A DNA stretch of 64,000 bases from an uncultured Clostridia bacterium (GCA_934233735.1 CAKQGQ010000012.1:3054-67053); one strand, 5' to 3'. Shown: positions 1 through 8,655, counted from the first letter of the stretch. Notes: generated by a model not told the origin, from the letters alone. Numbers and translations: made by a program.

Positions 1-351
1 TAAAGTAAAACGACATTTAAAGGTAGAAGATACATAGTGGAAATGTTATAAAGTAAAAAGATGAAACTGTTGAAATTTCAACGTTTTTAAGGGAATTAGG
101 TTTTTCTGCTAAATGTAGCTGATAGGGTAATGAAAAGATATGTGGGAAAACATGTAAAAAAATACACGCCAACCATGTTGATTTTTGACTTAGGAGTGTA
201 AATATACATTTTTCCAAGAACTGGAAGAGCACCGCAGCGAATCGCAGCGCTCCGCGTCACGCCAACCCACAGAAAACGAAACCGGAAGCGCGGCAGCCCG
301 CAAAAAACTATGCCGGAAGCGCGCCAAATGCCCAATGCATGGTTCCAATTA
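1..351. other. Left-edge region without a recognised gene
   Basis: About 350 bases with no convincing coding sequence on either strand. The first 200 bases are AT-rich. From about 215 to 345 the sequence becomes GC-rich with several short GCGC/CCGGAAGCGC repeats, but no codon pattern or ribosome binding site supports a gene. It lies downstream of the minus-strand symporter gene and behind its terminator. Confidence 0.5.
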
Positions 352-381
352 CAAAAAACCACCGACGTGTGCCGCCGGTGG
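352..381 (-). terminator. Rho-independent terminator of the AGCS symporter gene
   Basis: Read on the minus strand, CCACCGG and CGGTGG arms (plus-strand 359-381) form a GC-rich hairpin followed directly by a run of six T (plus-strand A run at 353-358). It sits about 32 bases after the stop codon of the symporter gene. Confidence 0.8.
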
Positions 382-412
382 AATGGATTCTGTCTATTAT
401 TTAAAGTCTTAA

Positions 413-1819
413 TTATTTTGCTTTCAGCTTGTCAACTTCAGCAAAGTGCTCTTTTGTCAGTTTGAATACAACCGGAGAAAGTGCAAACAGTGCGAGGAAG
501 TTTGGAATTGCCATCAGACCGTTGAAGGTATCTGCGATATCCCATACTGCATCGATCGGGCTTACACAGCCGACTACGATGATGATGCAGAAGAAAATCT
601 GGTAAGGCTTAACTGCTTTCATACCGAAGAGGTACTGGATGCAGCGTGTTCCGTACAGAGACCAGCCGAGGATTGTGGAATATGCGAACATCATTAAAGC
701 AAGTGCAATGAAAACAGCGGAGAGCTTGTCGCCCCAGATTGTTCCGAATGCGGAAGTGATAAGTTCGCTGCCCGGCTTTTCGCCAAATGTGATGTCTACA
801 CCGCTGATGATGATTGTAAGCGCTGTCAGTGAACAGATAACAAGCGTATCGATGAATACCTCGAAAATACCGAATATACCCTGCTGAACCGGACCTTCAC
901 AGTTTGCCGCTGCGTGCGCGATAGGAGCGGAACCAAGACCTGCTTCGTTGGAGAATGCGGATCTTCTCAGACCCCAAACGATTGCGTTCTTAAGCAGAAT
1001 ACCGCTACCTGCGCCTACAACAGCCTGCGGGTTAAAAGCAGCAACGAAAATCTTGCGGAATGCGTCACCAATCATGTCGATATTGCCGAAGATGACAACC
1101 AATGTGAAAAGGATGTAAACGATACTCATAACCGGAACGAGTTTTTCGGTTACGGAACCGATTCTCTTGATGCCGCCGAACAGAACGCCTGCAGTCAGAA
1201 GAGCAAGAGCGATACCGATTACCCAGTCAACTGCAGCTACATTTGCAAAGTCCGGAGCAAACGCTGCAACCGCACCCTTGATGGAGCCGTTGATGGAGTT
1301 TGCCTGTGACATGTTGCCGATACCAAACGATGCCAGAACTGCGAATAAGCAGAATAAAACTGCCAGCCAGGACCATTTCTGTCCGAGCCCGTTCTTTATG
1401 TAGTACATCGGACCGCCGACCCAGTCGCCTTTCGAGTCCTTTTCACGATAACGAATGGAAAGTGTAACTTCGGCATATTTGATAACCATGCCAAGGAGCG
1501 CTGCCAGCCAGAGCCAGAAGATCGCGCCGTAACCGCCGAGAGCAATCGCCTGAGAAGTTCCGACGATGTTACCGGTACCTACGGTTCCCGCAAGTGCGGT
1601 ACATACCGCCTGAAGCGGTGTAACTTCACCTTCGCCCGCATCCGATTTTTTGAAAATCTTACCGAATGTATTTTTCATGGCGTATCCGAATCTGCGGAAC
1701 TGTACGCCGCCCGAACCGATGGTGTAGTATAAGCCTCCGACGAATACGCACGGAAGCAGAATGTAAATCCACGCAACGGTGTTTAGTGTGCCTGCTATAA
1801 AATCATATAAAGCCTGCAT
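413..1819 (-). CDS. alsT: Alanine/glycine:cation symporter (AGCS family)
   Basis: A 468-residue polytopic membrane protein of the sodium/alanine (glycine) symporter family, which imports small neutral amino acids with a cation. The family is recognised from the N-terminal GTGNIVGTSQAIALGG-type segment (about residues 60-75), the GGPMYYIKNGLG stretch, and the FSNEAGLGSAPIAHAAA region (about 290-306), which is diagnostic for AGCS proteins. Length is normal for the family (about 450-480). Its ATG is preceded by an AGAGAGGA ribosome binding site. The gene is alone in its transcription unit. It is preceded by a tandem glycine riboswitch with a terminator-type expression platform, so glycine is the likely regulated substrate. 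The exact substrate preference (glycine or alanine) is inferred from the riboswitch, not from residues. Confidence 0.93.
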   Translation of the reverse strand: MQALYDFIAGTLNTVAWIYILLPCVFVGGLYYTIGSGGVQFRRFGYAMKNTFGKIFKKSDAGEGEVTPLQAVCTALAGTVGTGNIVGTSQAIALGGYGAIFWLWLAALLGMVIKYAEVTLSIRYREKDSKGDWVGGPMYYIKNGLGQKWSWLAVLFCLFAVLASFGIGNMSQANSINGSIKGAVAAFAPDFANVAAVDWVIGIALALLTAGVLFGGIKRIGSVTEKLVPVMSIVYILFTLVVIFGNIDMIGDAFRKIFVAAFNPQAVVGAGSGILLKNAIVWGLRRSAFSNEAGLGSAPIAHAAANCEGPVQQGIFGIFEVFIDTLVICSLTALTIIISGVDITFGEKPGSELITSAFGTIWGDKLSAVFIALALMMFAYSTILGWSLYGTRCIQYLFGMKAVKPYQIFFCIIIVVGCVSPIDAVWDIADTFNGLMAIPNFLALFALSPVVFKLTKEHFAEVDKLKAK

Positions 1820-1862
1820 TTTGTGTCCTCTCTTTCTTTTAAGTGAATGTTAAGCTGTTTGA

Positions 1863-1899
1863 AATAAAAAAGAGACAAGCTCCCGGAAAGCCTGCCTCT
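1863..1899 (-). terminator. Expression-platform terminator of the glycine riboswitch
   Basis: On the minus strand, an 11-bp stem with G-U pairs (AGAGGCAGGCT against AGCTTGTCTCT, plus-strand 1871-1899) is followed by a T-rich run. It lies between the second glycine aptamer and the symporter start, the position expected of a transcription-attenuation platform. Confidence 0.7.
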
Positions 1900-2002
1900 G
1901 GTTTCTTTGCAAAATTTTCGTCAATCCAAAACAAATTCGGAAATGTCAATGAAATGTATGCTCTAAACAAATGTAAAAGCCAAACATCCTCTGCGCTTGA
2001 GA

Positions 2003-2240
2003 GGATAAATTCCATTTCTGTCCTTTTGCCTGAGAGATTGGCGTTTTCGCCTTGCACCTTCGGCCCCCGCACAGCTCGCGGGCGTCTCCAGAACGCTATC
2101 CCTTTACAGTCCTCACCGCGTAAGCATCCCGAATGGGAAACCGTGCGAAACCTGAGAGTTTTACTCCTTCGGCAGGGCATGAGATATTTCAATATCGTAT
2201 CAGTCGTGCTTCAAAGCCTTATCCTGAGCCCTTTTTCCTG
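2003..2240 (-). promoter_or_regulatory. Tandem glycine riboswitch
   Basis: Two successive copies of the glycine-aptamer core are visible on the minus strand. The upstream copy has CCGAAGGAGTAAAACTCTCA followed by GGTTTC (about 2150-2172). The downstream copy has GGCCGAAGGTGCAA, then AATCTCTCAGGCAAAAGGAC (about 2018-2066), the classic gcvT-type signature. The two aptamers are joined by a short linker near 2105-2115. Downstream lies a terminator hairpin and then the AGCS symporter gene. Riboswitches in front of transporters of this family usually switch expression off when glycine is plentiful. The outer boundaries are approximate. Confidence 0.88.
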
Positions 2241-2296
2241 CAAAGTTCATCTAGCATATTCAGTTATGTACTGCTATTAGTACAATCACAAAATCC

Positions 2297-2325
2297 ATTA
2301 TATACAATCTGACAGCAAAAATCAA
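2297..2325 (-). promoter_or_regulatory. Promoter of the riboswitch-symporter transcript
   Basis: On the minus strand a TTGATT -35 (2325-2320), a 17-base spacer and a TATAAT -10 (2302-2297) precede the first glycine aptamer by about 60 bases. The spacing is canonical for a housekeeping sigma factor. Confidence 0.6.
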
Positions 2326-2351
2326 GGGGAATAAGGAAAAAACTTGTGCAT

Positions 2352-2380
2352 TTGACACAGAAAGCCTATTGATATATTAT
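2352..2380 (+). promoter_or_regulatory. Promoter of the IclR regulator gene
   Basis: TTGACA (2352-2357), 17 bases, then TATTAT (2375-2380), about 40 bases upstream of the regulator start. It diverges from the symporter promoter. Confidence 0.65.
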
Positions 2381-2421
2381 TTGAGCTTGTGTAAAATGAA
2401 GAAATAAGGGAGGTGAATGCT

Positions 2422-3222
2422 TTGACAGAGGAAAAAAGAAGAATGCCTGGGACAGAATCTCAGGCACAGTCCGGAGTACAGTCAATAGAAAGAGCACTTG
2501 ACATCATTGAGGCCGTTGCGGCAGAAGAAAGCGGTTTAAATCTGACGGAAATTTCAAAACGAACGCAACTACATAAGAGTACTGCATACAGAATCATAGA
2601 AACACTCACCGGTCGAGGATATCTTGCCAAAACGCAAGAAGGAAACTATAGAATAGGTTTGAAGCTGATAGAAGCAGTAAGCTACTACATTAACAGTCTT
2701 GAACTTCAAACAGAAGCAAGACCTTATGTAGCAAAACTCTCAGCACGCTTCGGACTCACATCACATCTGGGCGTATTGGATGGCGAGTATGTCGTGTATG
2801 TCGAAAAAATGGATGTATTTTCTTCTGTACGGATGTATTCACAGATTGGTCTTCGAATGCATGCATATTGTTCCTCGCTTGGAAAGTGCCTTTTAGCCGG
2901 CTGTTCAAAGCAAGAACTTTCAGACGCTATGAAAGATTGCAGTTTCATTCGTTTTACTCCAAACACAATAGCGAACATGGATGAGCTGAAAGCAGAATTG
3001 GCAAAAGTCAGAAAGCAGGGATGGGCGATGGACGATGAAGAGTACGAGATTGGAAATCGATGCATTGCGGCACCTATTTATGATTACTGCGGAGATATTG
3101 TGGCTGCAATCAGCGTAAGTGGCAGCACGCATTTGATTCCGAACGAGCGTATTGAAGAAATCGCTGAGGTTGTAAAGGAGACGGCACTCGAAATTTCGCA
3201 CGGCCTTGGCTATACCGGGTAA
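2422..3222 (+). CDS. IclR family transcriptional regulator
   Basis: A 266-residue DNA-binding regulator. It has an N-terminal winged helix-turn-helix (about residues 20-75, with a LTEISKRTQLHKSTAYRIIETL segment) and a C-terminal IclR effector-binding (GAF-like) domain ending in the family-typical SGSTHLIPNERIEEIAEVVKETA stretch. I place the start at TTG 2422 because the AAGGGAGGTG ribosome binding site (2406-2415) lies six bases before it. The in-frame GTG at 2413 lies inside that site. The gene is convergent with the FIST-aldehyde-alcohol dehydrogenase operon, and a long shared inverted-repeat terminator separates them. A 21-bp palindrome upstream of that operon's promoter makes it the likely target. 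IclR proteins act as activators or repressors of small-acid and alcohol catabolism. The effector here is unknown. Confidence 0.9.
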   Translation: MTEEKRRMPGTESQAQSGVQSIERALDIIEAVAAEESGLNLTEISKRTQLHKSTAYRIIETLTGRGYLAKTQEGNYRIGLKLIEAVSYYINSLELQTEARPYVAKLSARFGLTSHLGVLDGEYVVYVEKMDVFSSVRMYSQIGLRMHAYCSSLGKCLLAGCSKQELSDAMKDCSFIRFTPNTIANMDELKAELAKVRKQGWAMDDEEYEIGNRCIAAPIYDYCGDIVAAISVSGSTHLIPNERIEEIAEVVKETALEISHGLGYTG

Positions 3223-3247
3223 TAAGACAAAATTTAAGTTAAAATAA

Positions 3248-3298
3248 AATGGGACATGCGCCTAACGATTATTTTCCGTTAAGGCGCATGTCCCATTT
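3248..3298. terminator. Bidirectional terminator between convergent genes
   Basis: A near-perfect inverted repeat of about 20 bases per arm (AAATGGGACATGCGCC against GGCGCATGTCCCATTT) with a short AT-rich loop. It is flanked by A-rich DNA on the left and T-containing DNA on the right. It can end transcripts of both the IclR gene and the minus-strand dehydrogenase operon. Confidence 0.85.
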
Positions 3299-3322
3299 CG
3301 TTGTACGGATTACAAGCAAATT

Positions 3323-4429
3323 TTAATCTGCTTTTTTTTGCAATGCGAGTTTACCCATAGCATCCGCCTGTAAAATTGCATCATACAATTCAATAGGCTG
3401 GACATCACCCGCAAGGTTGTGAATGGTTTCACCCGGTACACAGGCATGCTCAGAGATTGTTTTTACCTGTTCTTTGGTCGTAACACCGATTTCTTCTAAA
3501 GTTACAGGCAGTCCGACCTCTAAGCAGAAGTTTTGAACTTCTTCGAATTCTTCCTTCGAAGCCCCCTCAAGTATAAGTTGAACTAAGGTACCAAACGCAA
3601 CACAGCAGCCATGATCTGCACAGTCAATGCCGAGCGCGGTGACGCCGTTGTAGAAAGAGTGTGCAGCCGCACAATTTACATTATCGGCACCAACACCGGA
3701 CAGATACACATTCGCCTCAACAATTGCTTCCAGTGCAGGGGTTACTGCGTGGATTTTGCAAGCTTCGAGAGCCTGTTTTCCGTATTCAAGGAGCGTTTCA
3801 TAGCATAATTTCGCCAAAGCCTGACCTGCACGGGTAATTCCGGTACCCTCCAAGCTTGGAGACTCTGTTCGAACTGATGCACGTCCTTCAAAGAAGGTTC
3901 CGAGCGCATCGCCCATACCTGCAATGAGAAATTCAGCAGGAGCATTTGCGATGACTGTTGTATCTACCAAAACCGCATCGGGATTCGTAGGATAGAATAA
4001 ATATTTATCAAAGCTGTGGTCATCATTATATATAACAGAAAGCCCTGTGCATGGAGCGTCTGTCGCGGCAACTGTCGGAATGATAACAACATGCCGGCCG
4101 GTATAAAAAGCAGTTGCTTTGGCTGTATCTACAGCACTGCCACCGCCAACGGCAACAACGGTATCAATATTGTCTTCCTCGACAATTGCTTTCATGCGGT
4201 TAATTTCACCATAGCTGGAGATTCCGCCGAATATTTCGTAGCGCCTGTAATCGTCAGAACCTGCGAAGCTTTCTTCCAATTTGTCGTGACAAGCTTTGCA
4301 GCCGCTTTTCGAACATACAAACAGCCAGCGATGTCCCATATAACCCATTTCATCTTTAAATTTTAAAAGTGCATCTCTTCCCTGTACATATTTCAGAGGT
4401 TCTCGCATTGCCCGAAGTCTCCCCATCAT
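3323..4429 (-). CDS. gldA: Iron-containing alcohol dehydrogenase, glycerol-dehydrogenase (GldA) type
   Basis: A 368-residue cytoplasmic NAD-dependent dehydrogenase of the group III metal-dependent family, closest in appearance to glycerol dehydrogenase. The nucleotide-binding GGGSAVDTAK loop is at residues 95-104. The metal ligands are visible as Asp174 (GMGDALGTFFEGRA), His257 (AAAHSFYNG) and His273 (DHGCCVAFGT). Length fits GldA (about 365). The start ATG 4429 has a GGGGGAG site a few bases upstream. It is the last gene of a three-gene operon, 20 bases after the aldehyde dehydrogenase. An alcohol/diol-to-aldehyde-to-acid route is plausible. The substrate could equally be another 1,2-diol or a hydroxyketone, because GldA-like enzymes are promiscuous. 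Confidence 0.85.
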   Translation of the reverse strand: MMGRLRAMREPLKYVQGRDALLKFKDEMGYMGHRWLFVCSKSGCKACHDKLEESFAGSDDYRRYEIFGGISSYGEINRMKAIVEEDNIDTVVAVGGGSAVDTAKATAFYTGRHVVIIPTVAATDAPCTGLSVIYNDDHSFDKYLFYPTNPDAVLVDTTVIANAPAEFLIAGMGDALGTFFEGRASVRTESPSLEGTGITRAGQALAKLCYETLLEYGKQALEACKIHAVTPALEAIVEANVYLSGVGADNVNCAAAHSFYNGVTALGIDCADHGCCVAFGTLVQLILEGASKEEFEEVQNFCLEVGLPVTLEEIGVTTKEQVKTISEHACVPGETIHNLAGDVQPIELYDAILQADAMGKLALQKKAD

Positions 4430-4449
4430 AGATAATCTCCCCCTTGTTT

Positions 4450-5880
4450 TTAAAGTATATTTTTCAGAACAATTGTCTTTACTCTTGTCATTTCATTGAA
4501 AGTGGACATAACACCCTCGGTACCTATGCCGCTGTGTTTCCAGCCACCGAATGGCATTTCAAATGAACGGTAGAAGCTTGCGCCGTTAATAACTGCACCG
4601 CCGGCTTCCATAGCTGATGCAACCTTGAATGCACGCTTTTCATCACGCGAGAATACGCAGCTGGAAAGACCAAACTTAGAAGAATTTGCAATTTCAACTG
4701 CCTCTTCATCTGTATCAAAACCGATAATCGGAACAACAGGGCCGAAGATTTCCATATCTTTGGCAACATCTGCAGTCTTAGGAACATCGGCAATAACAGT
4801 CGGTTCATAGAATGCACCGTTTCTTTTGCCTCCGAGCAAAAGCTTTCCGCCCTGTTCAAGGGTCAAGTTAACTTCTTTCTCAACTTTGATTGCAGCCTTT
4901 TCGCTGATCAGGCATCCGATTTGTGAATCCTCATTCTGCGGGTCGCCGACTTTCAGCTTTTTGATTCTTTCAATCGCTTTCTTTGCAAATTCATCCTTAA
5001 GAGAGTTGTGAATCAGGAAACGCTTGCTTGCGCAGCAGACCTGACCTGTATTGTACATACGACCCCAGACAAGTTCTTCAACTGCCAAATCTACATCACC
5101 GTCATCCAAAACGATAAATGCGTCATTTCCGCCAAGCTCCAGGGCAGTATGTGTAAGATTTTCAGCGGCAAGTTTCGCAGTACCGATACCGACTTCCGTG
5201 CTTCCCGTCAAAGTTACGAGATGAACTCTCGGGTCTGTAACCGCAGCATCCTTGACTGCACCCGGAGCTGTCAGACACTGAACAACACCGTTTGGAACAC
5301 CGGCTTCAACAAGCATTTCCGTCAGGCGCATCAAAGTCAATGGATTGTCGGAAGAAGGCAGAACGATAGCAGCGTTGCCCATCATCAAAGCCGGAGCGAC
5401 TTTCTGATCATACAAATCGCAAGGGAAATTAAATGGGATAATGCAGGCAACCACACCGATCGGTTCTCTGGTTACAAGCTGCATTGTGCCTTCCTGTCCG
5501 GCTTCTGTTCCCGGAGGAATAATTGTTCCGTAGAAATGCTTAGCATGTTCCGCAAAAGCAGAGAAGGCAATCCGGATATTTCCGATTTCTGCACGGGCTT
5601 CCGTAATCGGCTTTCCGTTTTCTGCACAAAGCGTTTGTGCCAAGGACTCTTTGTTCTGCTCTACAATATCAATAAATTTGTACATAACTTCGGCTCTCTT
5701 TGTTACAGAAACCTTTGCCCATTCTTTCTGCCCTTTTACGGCAGCATCAACAGCAAGCGCAATATCTTCCGCAGTTGCTTTCGGGACGCTCTCAATTACT
5801 TTTCCTGTAGCGGGATTCGTTACATCAAATGTTTCTCCGCTTACGCTGTCAACCTTTTTTCCATCTATAATCATCTTCAT
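4450..5880 (-). CDS. NAD(P)-dependent aldehyde dehydrogenase
   Basis: A 476-residue member of the aldehyde dehydrogenase superfamily, oxidising an aldehyde to the acid through a thiohemiacetal. Catalytic residues are visible: Asn151 in PFNFP, Glu248 in LELGGN, and Cys282 in TGQVCC. The Rossmann GSTEVG loop is at about 226-231. One oddity is the cofactor-binding segment VLPSSDNP (about 173-180), where many relatives have a lysine before the Pro-Ser; here it is Leu. The AAAGGAG ribosome binding site lies nine bases before the ATG. It is the middle gene of the operon, after the FIST protein and before the GldA-like dehydrogenase, so it probably uses an aldehyde made or consumed by that partner. 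Semialdehyde or lactaldehyde dehydrogenase are candidate specificities. I cannot choose from sequence alone. Confidence 0.88.
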   Translation of the reverse strand: MKMIIDGKKVDSVSGETFDVTNPATGKVIESVPKATAEDIALAVDAAVKGQKEWAKVSVTKRAEVMYKFIDIVEQNKESLAQTLCAENGKPITEARAEIGNIRIAFSAFAEHAKHFYGTIIPPGTEAGQEGTMQLVTREPIGVVACIIPFNFPCDLYDQKVAPALMMGNAAIVLPSSDNPLTLMRLTEMLVEAGVPNGVVQCLTAPGAVKDAAVTDPRVHLVTLTGSTEVGIGTAKLAAENLTHTALELGGNDAFIVLDDGDVDLAVEELVWGRMYNTGQVCCASKRFLIHNSLKDEFAKKAIERIKKLKVGDPQNEDSQIGCLISEKAAIKVEKEVNLTLEQGGKLLLGGKRNGAFYEPTVIADVPKTADVAKDMEIFGPVVPIIGFDTDEEAVEIANSSKFGLSSCVFSRDEKRAFKVASAMEAGGAVINGASFYRSFEMPFGGWKHSGIGTEGVMSTFNEMTRVKTIVLKNIL

Positions 5881-5948
5881 AGTAATTCACTCCTTTCAAA
5901 ATTTATATTTTGTCCTGATTTTTCACTATTTTGATTACATGATTATGC

Positions 5949-7115
5949 TTATTCGCCGAATGCGGTGAAGGAAAGCATCAAACCACCGCAGGTGTTGTTG
6001 CCGTCATCTTCATAACCGTATTCACCAAATGTAAATTCCATAATAAACGGTATATCGCCGATTGCTTTCTTAACCTGCGCAGTAACCTCATCAATTCTGT
6101 CACCAATGCCGGCTCTTCTGCCGCCGCAGTGTACAAGGTGAAGACCTGCAATCGGTTTTCCTATTTTTTTCTTCAGATCTTCCAAAGTAGTACCGACCGC
6201 TGCAATGATTTCATCAACATCGGCTTCCATCTGAATAACTGCTGTACCGACAGCCAAATTATTGCCGATATTCATGCTACCGTCTGCATTTCCGTTCATC
6301 GGGTGTCTGATAGCGGCCAAATCACCAAGTCTGTCTTTTACAGCAAGCGGTTTCTGAACTGCGTATGCGAGAAGGTTTCCTTCGCTTACTTCCTCTGCGG
6401 AAGCTCCCGTCCATTTGCGGTACTGTTCCAAAGCCGGAATACCGTTGATTTCAACAAGGGTTCTGTCGCCGTCAATTTTAGTGATAACGCCTGCATTCGC
6501 AGTTTCATGATAAGCACCTGTGAATTTGTTCGCAAAAGCTTTATCGGTATAGAAGAAAGCTACAGATACGCCGTCTGCTGTAACCATTTCATCTGTATAA
6601 AGAAGCCATTCACCTGCAATCGCGTTGTCGGCTGCGCTGCCCCCGAAGAATGGTACTCTGCCGATAACCTCGGTAATTCCCTTTAAATAATATTCTTCCT
6701 CTCCGGATGGTGCTGACATGTAGAAGAACGCAGGCGCAGCATCGGTTCCGGCTCTTTTCAGTGCTTCAACTGCAGCCTTGTGTCCGGTTTCTCTGGCGGA
6801 ACCTTCCTTTGGCATACCGAAAACGCCTACTTTCATATCCGGATCGGATACTGCCATGATGCCGACGAAACCTTCCTCTGCACCTTTGAATCCATCTTGC
6901 GTGATTACCCCTGTAAAGGAAGTATTTCCGATAAGAGGTACACCCGGCAATTCAGATTTGATTGCATCTAAAAGTTCCTGTTGGTTGTACTGAACACCGC
7001 TGTAAACGAATGCCATTTTCATGTCTTTAAGGTTTTCTTTTACGGCTGCCGCAGCTTCCTGTCCTGCTAAAGCAGCATTTGCATTAGTGCTTGTTCCTGT
7101 TTTAAACTTTAACAT
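5949..7115 (-). CDS. FIST N- and C-domain signal-transduction protein
   Basis: A 388-residue soluble protein made of a FIST-N domain (about residues 25-200, with FGGSAADN near the end) and a FIST-C domain (about 210-370, with YGYEDDGNN near the C-terminus). FIST domains are thought to bind small ligands such as amino acids. Stand-alone FIST proteins lack an output domain, as here. I chose ATG 7115 because it follows an AGGAGGA ribosome binding site. The reading frame stays open further upstream, but that part covers the promoter. It is the first gene of the operon with the aldehyde and alcohol dehydrogenases, so it may sense the pathway substrate. Function beyond domain identity is not known. 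Confidence 0.85.
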   Translation of the reverse strand: MLKFKTGTSTNANAALAGQEAAAAVKENLKDMKMAFVYSGVQYNQQELLDAIKSELPGVPLIGNTSFTGVITQDGFKGAEEGFVGIMAVSDPDMKVGVFGMPKEGSARETGHKAAVEALKRAGTDAAPAFFYMSAPSGEEEYYLKGITEVIGRVPFFGGSAADNAIAGEWLLYTDEMVTADGVSVAFFYTDKAFANKFTGAYHETANAGVITKIDGDRTLVEINGIPALEQYRKWTGASAEEVSEGNLLAYAVQKPLAVKDRLGDLAAIRHPMNGNADGSMNIGNNLAVGTAVIQMEADVDEIIAAVGTTLEDLKKKIGKPIAGLHLVHCGGRRAGIGDRIDEVTAQVKKAIGDIPFIMEFTFGEYGYEDDGNNTCGGLMLSFTAFGE

Positions 7116-7158
7116 CTCTTGGTCCTCCTCTTTTACTTTCTTTTTATTTGACACCTTT

Positions 7159-7186
7159 ATAATACTTCGATTTTTAAAATGGTCAA
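7159..7186 (-). promoter_or_regulatory. Promoter of the FIST-aldehyde-alcohol dehydrogenase operon
   Basis: On the minus strand TTGACC (7186-7181), 16 bases, TATTAT (7164-7159), ending about 44 bases before the FIST start codon. Confidence 0.65.
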
Positions 7187-7213
7187 GAGCAGAGGTTTCA
7201 AAATGCAAAAACT

Positions 7214-7234
7214 TTGTTCCACGATGCGGAACAA
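7214..7234. promoter_or_regulatory. Candidate IclR operator palindrome
   Basis: A perfect 7-bp inverted repeat TTGTTCC-N7-GGAACAA. It ends 28 bases upstream of the -35 of the dehydrogenase operon. IclR-family operators are commonly GTTCC/GGAAC palindromes. A position upstream of the -35 fits activation rather than repression. The only IclR gene in the window is at 2422. Confidence 0.55.
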
Positions 7235-7307
7235 GGCGGCAGAGGTGTAATTTTCGTGTTTTTTCTAAATGGAATTTCAACACATACAATGAAATTGGAA
7301 TTTATTT

Positions 7308-7707
7308 CATAAAATCGACCACGATGAACATTTTGACCGGCTGGCTTGCGGCAACCTCCGGGCAGGTCGCTATCGATGGATTTGACATTTATGAAGATGC
7401 AAATATCGGCGCAAGCATGAGAATCACGGATGTGACGGACTATTCACAATACGGGCTTGAGGAACCGCAGAGCCGAATCGTTTTAGAATATGCGGAGTCA
7501 GACGAGAGCGATACAGCAGATGATGCCGCGGCGGATTCACAGACGAGCACAATTGAAATCCTGACCGGAGACTATAACGATGCGTCCGGCGAATACTATG
7601 CGCGCCTTGCAGGCGATGATTCCGTCTATCTGGTAACCGGCGAGTATCTGGAGTACTTTGAATGTACGACAGACGACCTTGCGGCTGCGGATGATGAGGA
7701 AGAATAA
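7308..7707 (+). pseudogene. Deletion-fused remnant of an ABC-transporter locus (ATPase start joined to DUF4340 end)
   Basis: The frame reads KSTTMNILTGWLAATSGQ, which is the end of a Walker A loop and the following strand of an ABC ATPase, then IDGFDIYEDA. It then changes abruptly to a DUF4340-like C-terminus (DYSQYGLEEPQ; GDYNDASGEYYARL; VYLVTGEYLEYF). In intact gliding-type/auxiliary ABC loci the ATPase is first and the DUF4340 protein last. The simplest reading is a deletion of the several kilobases between them. There is no proper start codon or ribosome binding site and the ATPase P-loop is cut. I regard it as dead, although the open frame is still about 130 codons long. Confidence 0.7.
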
Positions 7708-7731
7708 AGCAGATAGATGACGAAAAATATG

Positions 7732-7763
7732 TAAAAAACAGGAGCTGACGCATCAGCTCCTGT
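7732..7763 (-). terminator. Terminator downstream of the Rpn-like remnant
   Basis: CAGGAGCTGA-CGCA-TCAGCTCCTG, a perfect 10-bp stem. On the minus strand it is followed by a T run (plus A run 7732-7738). It lies about 10 bases past the stop of the minus-strand nuclease remnant. Confidence 0.8.
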
Positions 7764-7772
7764 TACCATTTC

Positions 7773-8519
7773 TTAAAGTGTATTAATTTCAGCCATAGTC
7801 AAGCCGGTTGCACCTGCAATTTCATCAAAACTCATACCTAACTTCTTTAATTTTTTCGCAATCTCAAATGCCGCTTTCTGTTCGCCGGACTTTTCGCCCT
7901 TGCTAAAGCCATCTTTCACGCCCTTGGCGAAGCCGTCCTTTTCACCGGCATCGTAGCCGTCCAGTCTCGAAATTTCGAGATCCTCTTCCCGTGTCAATTC
8001 TTTAAATAACATTTCAATCAACTCCGTTCCGTACTCTCTAAAGAAATCGGTGAGAATCCCGTCCTGCTGACAGCGCTCCATAATTTCAACCATCGTTTCA
8101 TTGGTAAGCTGGTCGACCTTTTGATAGCTGCGCATGATGTCAACGAAGCGGCTGTACTGCTTTAGCGTCTCACATTTCTTTAAAATCTCTGCGTTTTTCT
8201 TGCTATTTATATTATACACTTTGACAACGAGTTGTAAAGCATCTTCTTCGCCTTCCCGCAGCTCGCCGAGGTAGGCATCCGACAGCCGAATCTCCTGATA
8301 TTCGGGAATGTCAGCCGTACCGTTGTATAAGACAATAAATTCCGGACGCGGAATCATTAGAGCTTTCTTGCGGTATAAACGCTTAGAATCAATCATGCGT
8401 TTAAACAAAGTGGAGACATAGAGCAAGTCACGCAAAGGCAGGTTATCATTTAGCGTCGACTGGTGCTCAACCAGCACAACGAAAATCCCTTTTGTTTGTT
8501 TCTTTGTTAGGTCTTCAGC
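7773..8519 (-). pseudogene. 5'-truncated Rpn/YhgA-like PD-(D/E)XK nuclease (transposase-like) gene
   Basis: The frame encodes GIFVVLVEHQSTLN, the catalytic E-x-Q core of YhgA/Rpn-type nucleases. It continues through PEFIVLYNG, VVKVYNIN and the C-terminal AKGVKDGFSKG-type repeats and TGLTMAEINTL tail of this family. The usual N-terminal 60-80 residues, carrying the first acidic residue of the active site, are missing. Reading upstream, the frame meets a stop at 8520-8522 with no start codon and no ribosome binding site. An internal GTG at 8477 could give a 234-residue product without a complete active site. Intact relatives promote recombination or act as RecA-independent nucleases and often lie among mobile DNA. 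Confidence 0.75.
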
Positions 8520-8655
8520 CTAACAGACTGCAGAAAGGATTGCAATAGGAGCTGCACAAAAAATACTTTTTATGTAAGAATTCCTACTTTTTTCGTAAAT
8601 CTCCATATTGGCAGGAAGAAAAGAAAAATCGGAAACAAAAAAAGATTTTAACAAT

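Noticed and set aside
5008..5934. A 308-codon open frame on the plus strand
   Set aside because: It is antisense to the aldehyde dehydrogenase, which has all catalytic motifs. Its composition is that of a shadow frame.
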